Source: an uncultured Collinsella sp.
GTDB taxonomy: Bacteria > Actinomycetota > Coriobacteriia > Coriobacteriales > Coriobacteriaceae
Direction: 5' to 3'
DNA length: 45,829 nt
NCBI GenBank assembly: GCA_900542965.1
Contig: UQPY01000010.1
Coordinates: 1 to 45,829 of the forward strand
Under the pieces are notes generated by a model that made no database searches, was not told the origin of the DNA, and saw only the letters and a program-made list of their open reading frames with translations. The position numbers were made by a program, and so were the translations under genes. Positions 32,604 to 41,220 of this stretch are shown piece by piece (positions within the stretch are counted from its first letter, which is position 1; every line of letters starts with the position of its first letter).

Positions 32604-32782
32604 CAGCACGTTGCGACCGACACCACCGCAGCCGTCGCAGGCGCACTCACGGTTGCGACGCACGCTACGAAACAATACCGGTCATGGACGCCGGCGACGA
32701 CATTCCAACCGTGGCTGGCGAGCGTGACCTGACAGGCAAAGACGCGGCCTTCGTCTGATGTGGATCCATTGGTTGCCACAGA
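32604..32782. other. Non-coding stretch with no recognised content
   Basis: Several short frames exist on both strands but none has a ribosome site or a recognisable product. It may be degraded coding sequence. The whole gap runs to 33027 and otherwise holds the two terminators described next. Confidence 0.3.
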
Positions 32783-32808
32783 AAAGGGCCGGTTGCAGCC
32801 GGCCCTTT
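32783..32808 (-). terminator. Terminator for the minus-strand zinc-ribbon gene
   Basis: AAAGGGCCGG (32783-32792) pairs with CCGGCCCTTT (32799-32808). The T-run follows on the minus strand (TTTTCTG). Confidence 0.7.
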
Positions 32809-32890
32809 AGACGATAGCACCTGCGTTGTCCGCGCTTCCAAAGTTGACCGACTGAGGAGCGGGTTCCGCGGCACACCTTGATTTTATCCG

Positions 32891-32929
32891 GTGGGGCGGC
32901 TCTTTTGCAGCCGCCCCACTGTTTATTTA
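32891..32929 (+). terminator. Terminator for plus-strand transcription from the nuclease gene
   Basis: GTGGGGCGGCT (32891-32901) pairs exactly with AGCCGCCCCAC (32909-32919), followed by TGTTTATTT. Confidence 0.75.
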
Positions 32930-33027
32930 CATCTGGCACCCTCAAACAATCAGACGGCAGCCCGCACTCCTGAGAGCTGCCCCGCACCCCCGGCCATCAC
33001 CTTACGGCAACAACCGGCACTACTCCC

Positions 33028-34365
33028 CTACTTCCCAAATAGCGCACCCAGCAGACCGCGGCGTTTGGGCTTTTCTTCTCGGTATGAACCCTCGGCAACC
33101 GCTGCAACCTGGCGCGGTTGCTCGCCGCCTCCACGGCGCACGATCTGGTACAGGAAGGGCGATTTAGCGTATTTGACCTCGATGGGCGTGGCGTGCACGG
33201 TGCTCTCGCCGGACAGATGCAGGCTCGGGTTGAGCGGCGCCACGATATGCGTCTCGCGCTTGTCGCTAAACACCACCGCGGCCGCACGACCCGTCTGGCC
33301 GTTCACGGCGATGCGCACCTGCTCGCCATCGCGGCTGTCCGTCGCCGGACGATCGACAAAGTAGACCGGCACCATCACCAGGCCATCCTTATGCTTGCGG
33401 GCCTTGCGTGCCCAGGTGCGGATGCTCTTTTTATTGAACCCCAGTACGGTCTCGGCATCGTTGCCCGCAACGTCGAGCGCCAGCTTATCAATGACCACCT
33501 GGTCCTTGGTAGACGCATCGACGGAGACAACGCGGAAGTCGCCCTCCTGCATGGCAGGATCGAACGGGCCCACCTTGGCAAAGTCCCACGGCTCCAAAAT
33601 GCCCATAAGGCGAACGTCCAGGTAGTTTGCCCGCGGATACGCCCAGTCGAGCACCTCGTAGTACACCAAGGTCTCCTTGCTCAGGCCCTTTCCCGGGAAG
33701 GACGCCATCATGCGCAGGTCCGCCAGCGCCATGGGGAAATAGAAGAGCATCATGTCGTTTTGGATCGCATCTTCCACGTCGTGCCCGGCAAAGGCGTCGG
33801 GGTATTGGCGCACCAGCTGCAGTGCGTTGGCACGTGCCTGCTGCGGCGAGATTTCGCAGGGAATACCCTGCTCGGGCACATACTCCGCACCAACGCCCAT
33901 GGTCAGGCGCTTGCTGAAGGTGCCGGGCTTGAGCAGGTCGGCAATGCCGATCTTGTTGCCGCAGGACGGGCACTCAAACACACGCTGCGTTGACTCGCCC
34001 TCAAAAGACGCTCCGCAGAAGGGGCAAGGAATGCTCACATGCGTGGCCTCTTGGAACTCTTGCGCCGTGCCGCGATCCTCCCACAGCAGATGTTCCAGGA
34101 CCGACTGATTGCGCCAGTACGAATTGAAGAAATACCAGTCCGGGTCCTCCGGACGCTCGAGTTGCGACACATGCGTGAGCTTGAGCAGTCCATCCACTAC
34201 CGTCAACGGCGTATGGCGAATGCCCAAAGCGCTCTTGGGCTCCCCGGCGTCCGCCTGCCACGGAATGACCGCACCGCAATAAGCGCACTCAAAGCTGCGC
34301 TTAGCTTGGTGCGAGTACATAGGGCCGCCGCAGTTTTGACATTTAATGGCAAACATCTCGTCCAT
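33028..34365 (-). CDS. Double zinc-ribbon protein of unknown function
   Basis: A 445-aa soluble protein. Two CxxC pairs near the N-terminus (IKCQNCGG and FECAYCG) form one TFIIB-type zinc ribbon, and two more (IPCPFCG and FECPSCG) a second at about residues 115-140. The long following domain (about 150-420) has mixed helices and strands without a recognised motif, and the C-terminus is basic (PKRRGLLGALFGK). The start is ATG 34365, eight bases after AGGAGG. It is divergent from the cation-efflux gene. A nucleic-acid or protein-interaction role is plausible, but I cannot name one. Confidence 0.75.
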   Translation of the reverse strand: MDEMFAIKCQNCGGPMYSHQAKRSFECAYCGAVIPWQADAGEPKSALGIRHTPLTVVDGLLKLTHVSQLERPEDPDWYFFNSYWRNQSVLEHLLWEDRGTAQEFQEATHVSIPCPFCGASFEGESTQRVFECPSCGNKIGIADLLKPGTFSKRLTMGVGAEYVPEQGIPCEISPQQARANALQLVRQYPDAFAGHDVEDAIQNDMMLFYFPMALADLRMMASFPGKGLSKETLVYYEVLDWAYPRANYLDVRLMGILEPWDFAKVGPFDPAMQEGDFRVVSVDASTKDQVVIDKLALDVAGNDAETVLGFNKKSIRTWARKARKHKDGLVMVPVYFVDRPATDSRDGEQVRIAVNGQTGRAAAVVFSDKRETHIVAPLNPSLHLSGESTVHATPIEVKYAKSPFLYQIVRRGGGEQPRQVAAVAEGSYREEKPKRRGLLGALFGK

Positions 34366-34583
34366 GGAAACGTCCTCCTTTGCACAGGGGCTGTCGACAT
34401 TAAGTATGTCGAGCAAACAGGCACATGCCCATACCCATGTGGCCCAAAATGGACCACCCAGGCAGACGTGAAGGCTCGCTCGTTAGTGCCGGCAGACCAT
34501 TGCTGCATTTTCTGAGCATCGGTGCACGGCGCCCCTGTGCGAGCTACACTATCCCCTTAAACATGATTGTGAGGACGACCGCT

Positions 34584-35765
34584 ATGCTATTTGTAAATCG
34601 GCTGGTACATACGCTTGTTCCCGGCAGCGAAAGCGAGCCGGTCGATGCATCTTGCCGCACCAACGCGGGTTTTGCCGCAAGCCTCATCTGCATTGGTCTC
34701 AACATCACTCTGTGCCTAGCCAAGGGTATCGCGGGCCTGCTTGCCGGCTCCGTCTCCCTCATCGCCGACGCTTTCAACAACCTCTCCGATGCCTCGAGCA
34801 ACATCGTGAGTCTGCTCGGGTTCCGCCTTGCCAGCCGCCCAGCAGACGAGGGCCACCCTTACGGCCACGGCCGCTACGAGTACCTGGCCGGTCTGTTTGT
34901 CGCCGTCCTGGTTTGCGCCGTCGGCATCAACCTGATTCTCGAGTCGGTCACCAAGATCATCAAGCCCTCGCCCACCGCTTACACGTTTATTTCCCTTGCG
35001 GCACTGGCTACGTCCATGCTCGTAAAGCTCTGGATGGCCGCGTTCAACCGCACGCTGGGTGACCGCATCGACTCGGAGACGCTCATCGCCACAGCACAGG
35101 ACTCCAAAAACGACGTCATCACCTCGGGCTCGGTCTTGGCGGCGGCGATTATTTCGCAAACGACAGGCTTTGATCTCGACGGCTGGGCGGGCCTGGGCGT
35201 GGGCATCTTCATTTGCATCAGCGGCATGGGCCTGGTGCGCGACGCCATCAGCCCGCTGCTGGGGCAAGCGCCCGACCCCAAGCTCGTCCAGGCAATCCGC
35301 GACAGGATTATGTCGTACCCCCAGGTCCTGGGTACGCACGACCTCATGGTGCACGACTACGGCCCCGGCCGTCAGTTTGCCAGCGCACACGTAGAAATGC
35401 CCGGCGAGGGCGACGCATTTGAGCACCACGAGATTCTGGACACCATCGAGCACGACATCAAGCGCCAGATGGGCATCGATATCACGCTGCACTGCGACCC
35501 CATCGCCACCACTGGCGACGACCTGCGCGGCTGGGTCAAGCGCGGCGTCATGCAGATCGATCCCGCGCTCTCCATCCACGACCTGCACGAGCACGACGGG
35601 TTCGTTTCGTTTGACCTGGTGCGTCCCGACGGCTTTGACATATCCGACGAGGAGCTGCTGGAGCTCGTCACGCGCATCGTGCACGAGCGCCGGCCCGACG
35701 TCTCATGCGTCGTCACGTTTGATTCGGGCTTTAGCTCGCCCGAGCGTCCGGCCGAGCAGCTGTAG
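34584..35765 (+). CDS. Cation diffusion facilitator (CDF) family metal transporter
   Basis: A 393-aa membrane antiporter that exports divalent metals, typically zinc, iron or manganese, in exchange for protons. Six helices are expected: helix 2 carries the metal-site motif LIADAFNNLSDASSNIV, and helix 5 the paired Asp in AQDSKNDVITS. GHPYGHGRYEYLAG is the conserved cytoplasmic loop. The C-terminal metallochaperone-like domain (VLGTHDLMVHDYGPG, ASAHVEMPG) mediates dimerisation. An extra C-terminal segment of about 80 residues (DDLRGWVKRGVMQIDPAL onward) exceeds the usual 300-aa length. ATG 34584 is chosen, eight bases after AGGA. Metal specificity is not decided. Confidence 0.92.
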   Translation: MLFVNRLVHTLVPGSESEPVDASCRTNAGFAASLICIGLNITLCLAKGIAGLLAGSVSLIADAFNNLSDASSNIVSLLGFRLASRPADEGHPYGHGRYEYLAGLFVAVLVCAVGINLILESVTKIIKPSPTAYTFISLAALATSMLVKLWMAAFNRTLGDRIDSETLIATAQDSKNDVITSGSVLAAAIISQTTGFDLDGWAGLGVGIFICISGMGLVRDAISPLLGQAPDPKLVQAIRDRIMSYPQVLGTHDLMVHDYGPGRQFASAHVEMPGEGDAFEHHEILDTIEHDIKRQMGIDITLHCDPIATTGDDLRGWVKRGVMQIDPALSIHDLHEHDGFVSFDLVRPDGFDISDEELLELVTRIVHERRPDVSCVVTFDSGFSSPERPAEQL

Positions 35766-35783
35766 CCCCGCTCCGCTCGTCCG

Positions 35784-36773
35784 CTAGTTTCCCTGCGCGC
35801 CCGAGATGCCGTTTTGTAAGGCGTTCCAGGCATCCGTCGCCATGCCGCCCAAGTTCTGCGCGGTATCGCCCAGGTTTTGCGCCGTATCGCCCAGCTCTTG
35901 CGCCTTGTCTCCCAACTCCTGTGCCTTGTTGCTCAAGTCCTCCAGCGTATTGGAGCTCGAGCTGTCGGTACCGCTTTGGCCGTCGGACGAGTTGCCATAG
36001 CCGTTCTTGTGCGTGAGCTGAACCTCCAGGCCGCCGTTGTCGTTATAGTAGGCAGAAGTAACAACCCAGTTAGAATCGACGATGGGCGTCGAGCCGTCAT
36101 CGGTCAGAACGACGGCGTTCGAAAGGTCGGCTCCGCGCGACTTGAGGAGCTTCTTGGCGTTGGACCAGTACTGTCCCGGGATATCGCTCAGATCGACGGT
36201 GCTAGACGAGGCGGACTCGGCTTGCTCGGCAGTGGTATCGGCCGTTGAACTCCCTCGTTTGTTGAGCATGCCCGACACGATGGCAAACACAACCGACAGC
36301 GCAAAGAAGATCGCCAGTACGATGAGAATCTTCTTGATCACACTCGACGAACGCGACGGCTTCTTCTCCTCGTCCTCACCATATTGCGGAATCGACTTGG
36401 GGTACTCGCGATACGGCTCGCGCGACTCGTAGCGAGGCTGCGCCGTGCGAGGCATATACGTCGTCTGCTGAGGCTGCGGAATGGGATTCTGCGGCAGGTC
36501 ATCATAGGGATTCGGCGTCGAGGCAGCATAAGAATCCTGCGGCGCGTAATCAAACGGATCCGGAGCTGCGTTGCCATAGGGGCCTTGCGAAGATGCAGCG
36601 TAAGGGTCCTGCGCCGCGTCGCCATAGCCCATAACCCGGGTGGGCTCGGCAGAAGGCTGCGTCGCGGCGAGGTCGGTATAACCGGGGTTGGGAACAACGC
36701 GGGTCGCATCGGCGCTATCGCCAGCCTGCGCGGAACCGTAGCCGCCCATCACGGTTGTCTTGTCCTGATCCAT
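35784..36773 (-). CDS. Membrane-anchored protein with Pro/Tyr-rich cytoplasmic tail and seven-residue repeats
   Basis: A 329-aa protein. The N-terminal 135 residues are rich in Gln, Pro, Tyr, Asp and Ala (QDPYAASSQGPYG, PNPYDDLPQNP), a low-complexity tail facing the cytoplasm. One membrane helix follows (IKKILIVLAIFFALSVVFAIV). The outer part begins with a Ser/Thr linker and a small globular domain (YWSNAKKLLKSRGADLSNAVVL, shown only to its key residues) and ends in four 7-residue repeats of the type (K/T)AQ(E/N)LGD. No family is recognised. ATG 36773 follows AAAGGA. It overlaps nothing and converges with the CDF gene 18 bases away. Confidence 0.75.
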   Translation of the reverse strand: MDQDKTTVMGGYGSAQAGDSADATRVVPNPGYTDLAATQPSAEPTRVMGYGDAAQDPYAASSQGPYGNAAPDPFDYAPQDSYAASTPNPYDDLPQNPIPQPQQTTYMPRTAQPRYESREPYREYPKSIPQYGEDEEKKPSRSSSVIKKILIVLAIFFALSVVFAIVSGMLNKRGSSTADTTAEQAESASSSTVDLSDIPGQYWSNAKKLLKSRGADLSNAVVLTDDGSTPIVDSNWVVTSAYYNDNGGLEVQLTHKNGYGNSSDGQSGTDSSSSNTLEDLSNKAQELGDKAQELGDTAQNLGDTAQNLGGMATDAWNALQNGISGAQGN

Positions 36774-36891
36774 GCAACGATTCCTTTCCGTCGCGCGTGA
36801 GCCTCAAGTTATCCATGCATTCTACCCGCGCAAAAGCCTATGATGGGCAGAGCCCGTCGGTATCTACAAGACATGCGCGGGCCTAAGGATC

Positions 36892-36927
36892 AAAAAGCCC
36901 CGCCGGGCCTTGTGGGCACGGCGGGGC
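36892..36927 (-). terminator. Terminator of fhs
   Basis: On the minus strand GCCCCGCC pairs with GGCGGGGC (36897-36904 with 36920-36927), followed by TTTTT (36892-36896). Confidence 0.9.
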
Positions 36928-36952
36928 GGGCTAGCAGCTATGGACAGCAGGC

Positions 36953-38620
36953 TTAGAACAAGCCGGTGATGTTGCCGTCGTTGTCGACGTCGATGTTTTC
37001 GGCCGCGGGCACCTTGGGCAGACCCGGCATGGTCAGAACACTGCCGGTCAGCGCGACCACAAAGTGGGCGCCGGCAGAAACCTTGAGCTCACGCACCGTG
37101 ATGCGGAAGTTCTCGGGAGCGCCCAGGGCCTTGGCGTTGTCGCTAAAGCTGTACTGCGTCTTGGCGACGCAAACCGGCAGGTTGCCAAAACCATTCTCGC
37201 GCAGCTCGGCGAGCTGGCGCTTGGCGGCCGGCGTAAAGTCAACGCCGTCGGCGCGGTAGACCTTGGTGGCAACGGCCTCGAGGGCATCAGCGACATCAGC
37301 GCCGTCCTCATAGGCAAACTTGAGCTCGCTCGGCTGCTCAATCAGACGCATGACCTCATCGGCAAGCTCGAGCGCGCCCTCGCCGCCCTTGGCCCAGACC
37401 TCGGAAAGCTTAACGTTGACGCCGAGCTTCTGGCACTCGGACTCGATGAGCGCAAGCTCGGCCTCGGTGTCCGTCGGGAAGCGGTTGATGGCGACCACGC
37501 AGGGCAGACCATATACGTTCTGGATGTTGTCGACGTGACGCAGCAGATTGGGCATACCAGCCTTGAGTGCCTCGAGGTTCTCCTTGTTGAGATCGGCCTT
37601 GGCGACGCCACCGTTGTACTTCAACGCACGAGCGGTCGCGACGATCACGACGGCGCTGGGGCGAACGCCCGTCATGCGGCACTTGATGTCGAGGAACTTC
37701 TCGGCACCCAGATCGGCACCGAAGCCGGCCTCGGTAATGGCGACATCGCCAAAGCGCATCGCCATACGCGTGGCCATGATGGAGTTACAGCCATGAGCAA
37801 TGTTGGCGAAGGGACCGCCGTGGACAAACGCGGGCGTACCCTCGAGCGTCTGCACCAGATTGGGCTTGAGCGCATCCTTGAGCAGTGCGGCCATAGCTCC
37901 CTGGGCCTTAAGGTCGCGGGCGCGGACGGGCTCGCCGGCATAGCTATAGCCGACGACAATCTCACCCAGGCGTTCCTTGAGGTCGCTGATGCTCGTAGAC
38001 AGGCACAGGATTGCCATGACCTCAGAGGCGACGGTGATATCGAAGCCGTCCTCGCGCGGCACGCCCTGAGCCTTACCGCCAATGCCGTCGATGACGTGGC
38101 GCAGCTGACGGTCGTTCATATCGACGACGCGCTTCCAAGTGATACGCTTAACGTCAATACCGAGCTGGTTGCCCTGCTGAATATGGTTGTCGAGCATGGC
38201 GGCCAGCAGGTTATTGGCGGCACCGATAGCGTGGAAGTCGCCGGTAAAGTGCAGGTTGATATCCTCCATGGGGATGACCTGAGCCCAGCCGCCGCCGGCA
38301 GCACCGCCCTTAACGCCAAAGACGGGGCCGAGCGAAGGCTCGCGCAGGGCCACGGCACTCTTGACACCGCGACGACGCAGGCCATCGGCCAGACCGATGG
38401 TCGTGGTGGTCTTGCCCTCGCCTGCGGGCGTGGGATTGATAGCGGTCACGAGGACAAGCTTGGCCTGGTGATCGGTCGGCTCGTTGAGCAGTGAATAGTC
38501 AACCTTAGCCTTGTCGAAGCCGTACGGAATCAGGTGCTTTACGTCGACGCCGGCGTTCTTAGCCACCTCGGTAATGGGCAGCGGCGTGACGGAACGTGCG
38601 ATTTCGATGTCAGTAGGCAT
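36953..38620 (-). CDS. fhs: Formate-tetrahydrofolate ligase
   Basis: This enzyme joins formate to THF with ATP to make 10-formyl-THF. The 555-aa length matches the family. The P-loop-type motif TPAGEGKTTTTIGL is at about residue 65. Other conserved blocks are LREPSLGPVFGVKGGAAGGG and NIAHGCNSIMATRMA. The start is ATG 38620 after AAAGGA, preceded by a TATGCT box (38661-38666). It stands alone with its own terminator. Together with fchA and folD 10 kb away it completes formate-to-methylene-THF interconversion. Confidence 0.96.
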   Translation of the reverse strand: MPTDIEIARSVTPLPITEVAKNAGVDVKHLIPYGFDKAKVDYSLLNEPTDHQAKLVLVTAINPTPAGEGKTTTTIGLADGLRRRGVKSAVALREPSLGPVFGVKGGAAGGGWAQVIPMEDINLHFTGDFHAIGAANNLLAAMLDNHIQQGNQLGIDVKRITWKRVVDMNDRQLRHVIDGIGGKAQGVPREDGFDITVASEVMAILCLSTSISDLKERLGEIVVGYSYAGEPVRARDLKAQGAMAALLKDALKPNLVQTLEGTPAFVHGGPFANIAHGCNSIMATRMAMRFGDVAITEAGFGADLGAEKFLDIKCRMTGVRPSAVVIVATARALKYNGGVAKADLNKENLEALKAGMPNLLRHVDNIQNVYGLPCVVAINRFPTDTEAELALIESECQKLGVNVKLSEVWAKGGEGALELADEVMRLIEQPSELKFAYEDGADVADALEAVATKVYRADGVDFTPAAKRQLAELRENGFGNLPVCVAKTQYSFSDNAKALGAPENFRITVRELKVSAGAHFVVALTGSVLTMPGLPKVPAAENIDVDNDGNITGLF

Positions 38621-38764
38621 GGGCGGTCCTTTCGTTACCGAATGAGAAAAAGACCAATTCAGCATAGCACGGGCGCGCAATAGTAAAACGCCCATAACCG
38701 ATGAACGGCGATATGTTTACTCGATGCCCAGCGATAGCCCAACAGCCCGCCAAAACAAAGCGCC

Positions 38765-39832
38765 CTAAACGGTAGGTTCAATCCCCAGGTGCTCAAAGGT
38801 GCGAAGGGTTGCCTGACGGCCCTGGGGCGTGCGAATCATCAAGCCGCACTGCAGCAGATAGGGCTCATAGACATCCTCGAGCGTGCCCGGGTCCTCGCCC
38901 ACCGCGCTGGCAAGGGTCGTAAGTCCCACGGCACGACCGGAGAACGTCTTAGCAAGCGTCTCCAAAATGCGAATATCCATCCAGTCCAGACCGAGCTCAT
39001 CGATCTCGAAGAACTCGAGCGCCTGGCGACAGATATCGAGCTCGATGGGGCCGTTGCCGCGCACCTGCGCGTAATCGCGCACGCGCTTGAGCAGGCGGTT
39101 TGCAAGACGTGGCGTGCCGCGCGAACGCGAGCCGATCTCGAGTGCACTGGGATGGTCGATCGTCACGCCCAGGATAGTCGCCGAGCGCGTCACAATCTGC
39201 GCGAGCTCCTCGACCGTGTAGTAATCCAGGCGATATGAAATGCCAAAGCGGTCGCGCAACGGGCCGGTCAACATGCCTGAGCGGGTCGTTGCCGCTACCA
39301 GCGTAAACTTGGGAATATCCAGGCGAATCGAACGCGCCGCCGGACCCTTGCCAATCACGATATCGAGCGCAAAGTCCTCCATCGCGGGATACAGGACCTC
39401 CTCGACCGAACGGTTGAGGCGGTGGATCTCGTCGATAAACAGCACATCACCCGGCTGCAAGTTAGTAAGGATGGCCGCCAGGTCGCCCGTGCGCGCGATG
39501 GCAGGGCCACTCGTGGTCTTGATCTGAGCGCCCAGCTCGTTGGCGATAACGGTGGCCAGCGTGGTCTTGCCCAGGCCCGGAGGACCCGAGAAGATCACGT
39601 GGTCGAGCGTCTCGCCACGGCTCTGCGCCGCTTCGATCAACACGCGCAGGCTCTGCTTGATGTGCTCCTGGCCACAGTAATCGTCCAGGCGCTGGGGGCG
39701 CAAAGTGCGGTCGACATCGAGGTCCTCGGCCGTCAGCTCCGAGCCCACCATGCGCTCGCCGTGCGCCATGGATGCCGCCGGCGAGTTGCCGGGCGTCGCC
39801 CACAGGTCCTGAGAGTCATCGGCTTCCCACAT
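38765..39832 (-). CDS. ruvB: Holliday junction branch-migration ATPase RuvB
   Basis: The hexameric motor of RuvAB, 355 aa. The sequence shows Walker A GPPGLGKTT, Walker B FIDEIH, sensor 1 AATTRSG and the arginine-finger region GPLRDRFG. The C-terminal winged helix (DVYEPYLLQCGLMIRTPQGR) binds DNA. An open frame from GTG 39835 exists, but ATG 39832 overlaps the ruvA stop as TGATG, the same coupling seen between ruvC and ruvA. It is the last gene of the ruvCAB operon. Confidence 0.97.
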   Translation of the reverse strand: MWEADDSQDLWATPGNSPAASMAHGERMVGSELTAEDLDVDRTLRPQRLDDYCGQEHIKQSLRVLIEAAQSRGETLDHVIFSGPPGLGKTTLATVIANELGAQIKTTSGPAIARTGDLAAILTNLQPGDVLFIDEIHRLNRSVEEVLYPAMEDFALDIVIGKGPAARSIRLDIPKFTLVAATTRSGMLTGPLRDRFGISYRLDYYTVEELAQIVTRSATILGVTIDHPSALEIGSRSRGTPRLANRLLKRVRDYAQVRGNGPIELDICRQALEFFEIDELGLDWMDIRILETLAKTFSGRAVGLTTLASAVGEDPGTLEDVYEPYLLQCGLMIRTPQGRQATLRTFEHLGIEPTV

Positions 39833-40452
39833 CACGCATCCATTCCGAGTCGCTTAAGCGCCGCGCCGAGCAGATCCTCGACACGCATATTCTGCCCATC
39901 ATACCCGCTCAGGGCAACATCGGTCTCCTGCGGGCTAAAGCCCATGGAAAGGAGCGCCGCGCGGGCGTCATCGATCGCCGAAGGAGCGGCGGCGGGAACC
40001 GGCATCGCAACCTGGCCGGGAATCACGTCGACCGGCACAAAGCCCTTATCCTTGGCAAAGGTGCTCTTGAGTTCCAGGATCAGGCGCTGAGCTGTCTTTT
40101 TGCCCACACCGGGTACCTTGGCCATGCCCTTGTCGTCCTCGGCCATCACCAGCGAATACAGCTGCCCCACGGTATAGGTGGAAAGCACGGCAAGCGCCAG
40201 GCGCGGACCGACACCCGAGACGGAAACGAGCCGATCGAACATCGTACGCTCGTCTTTGGAAGCAAAGCCAAAGAGCGTCATGGCGTCCTCGCGCACCTGC
40301 ATACGCGTGTAGAGGCGGACCTCGCCACCGGGCGTCGGCAACGTGGCCGCAGTGCTGCCCGAAATGCCGAGCTCAAAGCCAACGCCCGACACATCGACGA
40401 CAGCAGAGCTCATCGTGGCCTCGACAAGCGTTCCGTGGAGCTGGGAAATCAT
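39832..40452 (-). CDS. ruvA: Holliday junction DNA helicase subunit RuvA
   Basis: RuvA (206 aa) forms the tetramer that holds the four-way junction and loads RuvB. The N-terminal OB domain (MISQLHGTLVEA), two helix-hairpin-helix motifs (VSGVGPRLA and VPGVGKKTA) and the C-terminal RuvB-binding three-helix domain (ALLSMGFSPQETDVAL) are all visible, joined by an Ala/Pro linker. ATG 40452 overlaps the ruvC stop (TGATG), and its stop overlaps the ruvB start. Confidence 0.97.
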   Translation of the reverse strand: MISQLHGTLVEATMSSAVVDVSGVGFELGISGSTAATLPTPGGEVRLYTRMQVREDAMTLFGFASKDERTMFDRLVSVSGVGPRLALAVLSTYTVGQLYSLVMAEDDKGMAKVPGVGKKTAQRLILELKSTFAKDKGFVPVDVIPGQVAMPVPAAAPSAIDDARAALLSMGFSPQETDVALSGYDGQNMRVEDLLGAALKRLGMDA

Positions 40453-40973
40453 CAGTATCCGGTTCCTCTCTGTTGATAGAACTCGCCACCGGTGAGGGCG
40501 CGGGTGCGGCTGAGATTTACGTGGCAGATGGCGCAGGCCAGGGCATCGGCGGCATGGTCGGGATGCGGGTCGTGGTCGAGCTGTGTTAGTGTGCGTACCA
40601 TGTAGGCGACCTGCCGCTTGTCCGCGGCGCCGGTGCCCACCACAGCTTGTTTGATCTGCATGGGCGTGTACTCGCCAATCTCGAGCGCGCACTCCGAAAG
40701 CGCCACAAGCGCAGCACCTCGGGCATGCGCCGTGGGAATGGCCGAACGAACGTTGGCGCCAAAGTAGATGCTCTCGACAGCAGCCGTGTCGGGTCGATAA
40801 CGCTCGACGACATCCTTAAGGTCATGGGCGATATGCGACAGGCGCACCGCGAGCGGGCTGCCCGCGCTGGTCTCGATACAGCCATAGGCACGGCAGCGAA
40901 CCTCGCCACGCCGCTCCTCGATAATCCCCCAACCCGTATGAGCCAAACCGGGGTCGATGCCCAAAATGACCAA
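40452..40973 (-). CDS. ruvC: Crossover junction endonuclease RuvC
   Basis: RuvC (173 aa) cuts Holliday junctions symmetrically. It has an RNase H-like fold; catalytic Asp7 lies in GIDPG, Glu in AVESIYFG, and the two C-terminal Asp in HPDHAADALA. ATA-type substrate loops (GAADKRQVAYMV) are also present. The start is TTG 40973, with GGGGAGG five bases upstream; no ATG is available in frame without losing Asp7. It leads the ruvCAB operon, behind a LexA-type box at 41030-41041. Confidence 0.95.
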   Translation of the reverse strand: MVILGIDPGLAHTGWGIIEERRGEVRCRAYGCIETSAGSPLAVRLSHIAHDLKDVVERYRPDTAAVESIYFGANVRSAIPTAHARGAALVALSECALEIGEYTPMQIKQAVVGTGAADKRQVAYMVRTLTQLDHDPHPDHAADALACAICHVNLSRTRALTGGEFYQQRGTGY

Positions 40974-41029
40974 GCCAACCTCCCCTCGCCTTTTTCCAAG
41001 CGCAAGGCAAGGCCCCGCGCACTACTCAC

Positions 41030-41041
41030 GAACGTCTGTTC
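41030..41041 (-). promoter_or_regulatory. LexA (SOS) box in front of ruvCAB
   Basis: GAACGTCTGTTC matches the Gram-positive/actinobacterial LexA consensus core GAAC-N4-GTTC exactly. It overlaps the start-site region just after a TATTCT box (complement of 41043-41048), where repressor binding would block transcription. The SOS response is the expected regulator of ruv genes. Confidence 0.8.
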
Positions 41042-41108
41042 TAGAATAACACAACGCCAGCCACATAAGTCAGCCGAGATTAAATGCAGGTTGAGCATAC
41101 GCAAGCGA

Positions 41109-41220
41109 GCGCCCGCCAGAGCGAGCAAGGTGCCTTGAAAGAGGAGGGCATTGACCTGGCGGTCATGCCCGACGATTGAAAGGCAGATTACCGCTCTGGC
41201 GGGCGCGCAGCGGCCTAGTT
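41109..41220. repeat. Structured dispersed repeat, copy C
   Basis: The outer stem GCGCCCGCCAGAGCG (41109-41123) pairs exactly with 41192-41206. The middle stem is TGCCTT (41131-41136) with AAGGCA (41180-41185). The inner stem GGGCATTGACC (41146-41156) pairs with GGTCATGCCC (41161-41170), with a TGGC loop. The spacer words AGCGAGCAAGG, GAAAGAGGA and GACGATTGAA equal copy B. Its final hairpin is missing or replaced by the stop region of the NadE-like gene. Confidence 0.75.

Noticed and set aside
32378..32779. A 133-codon minus-strand frame overlapping the end of the YhcG-type gene
   Set aside because: It is mostly antisense to a well-supported gene, lacks a ribosome site and has no recognisable content.
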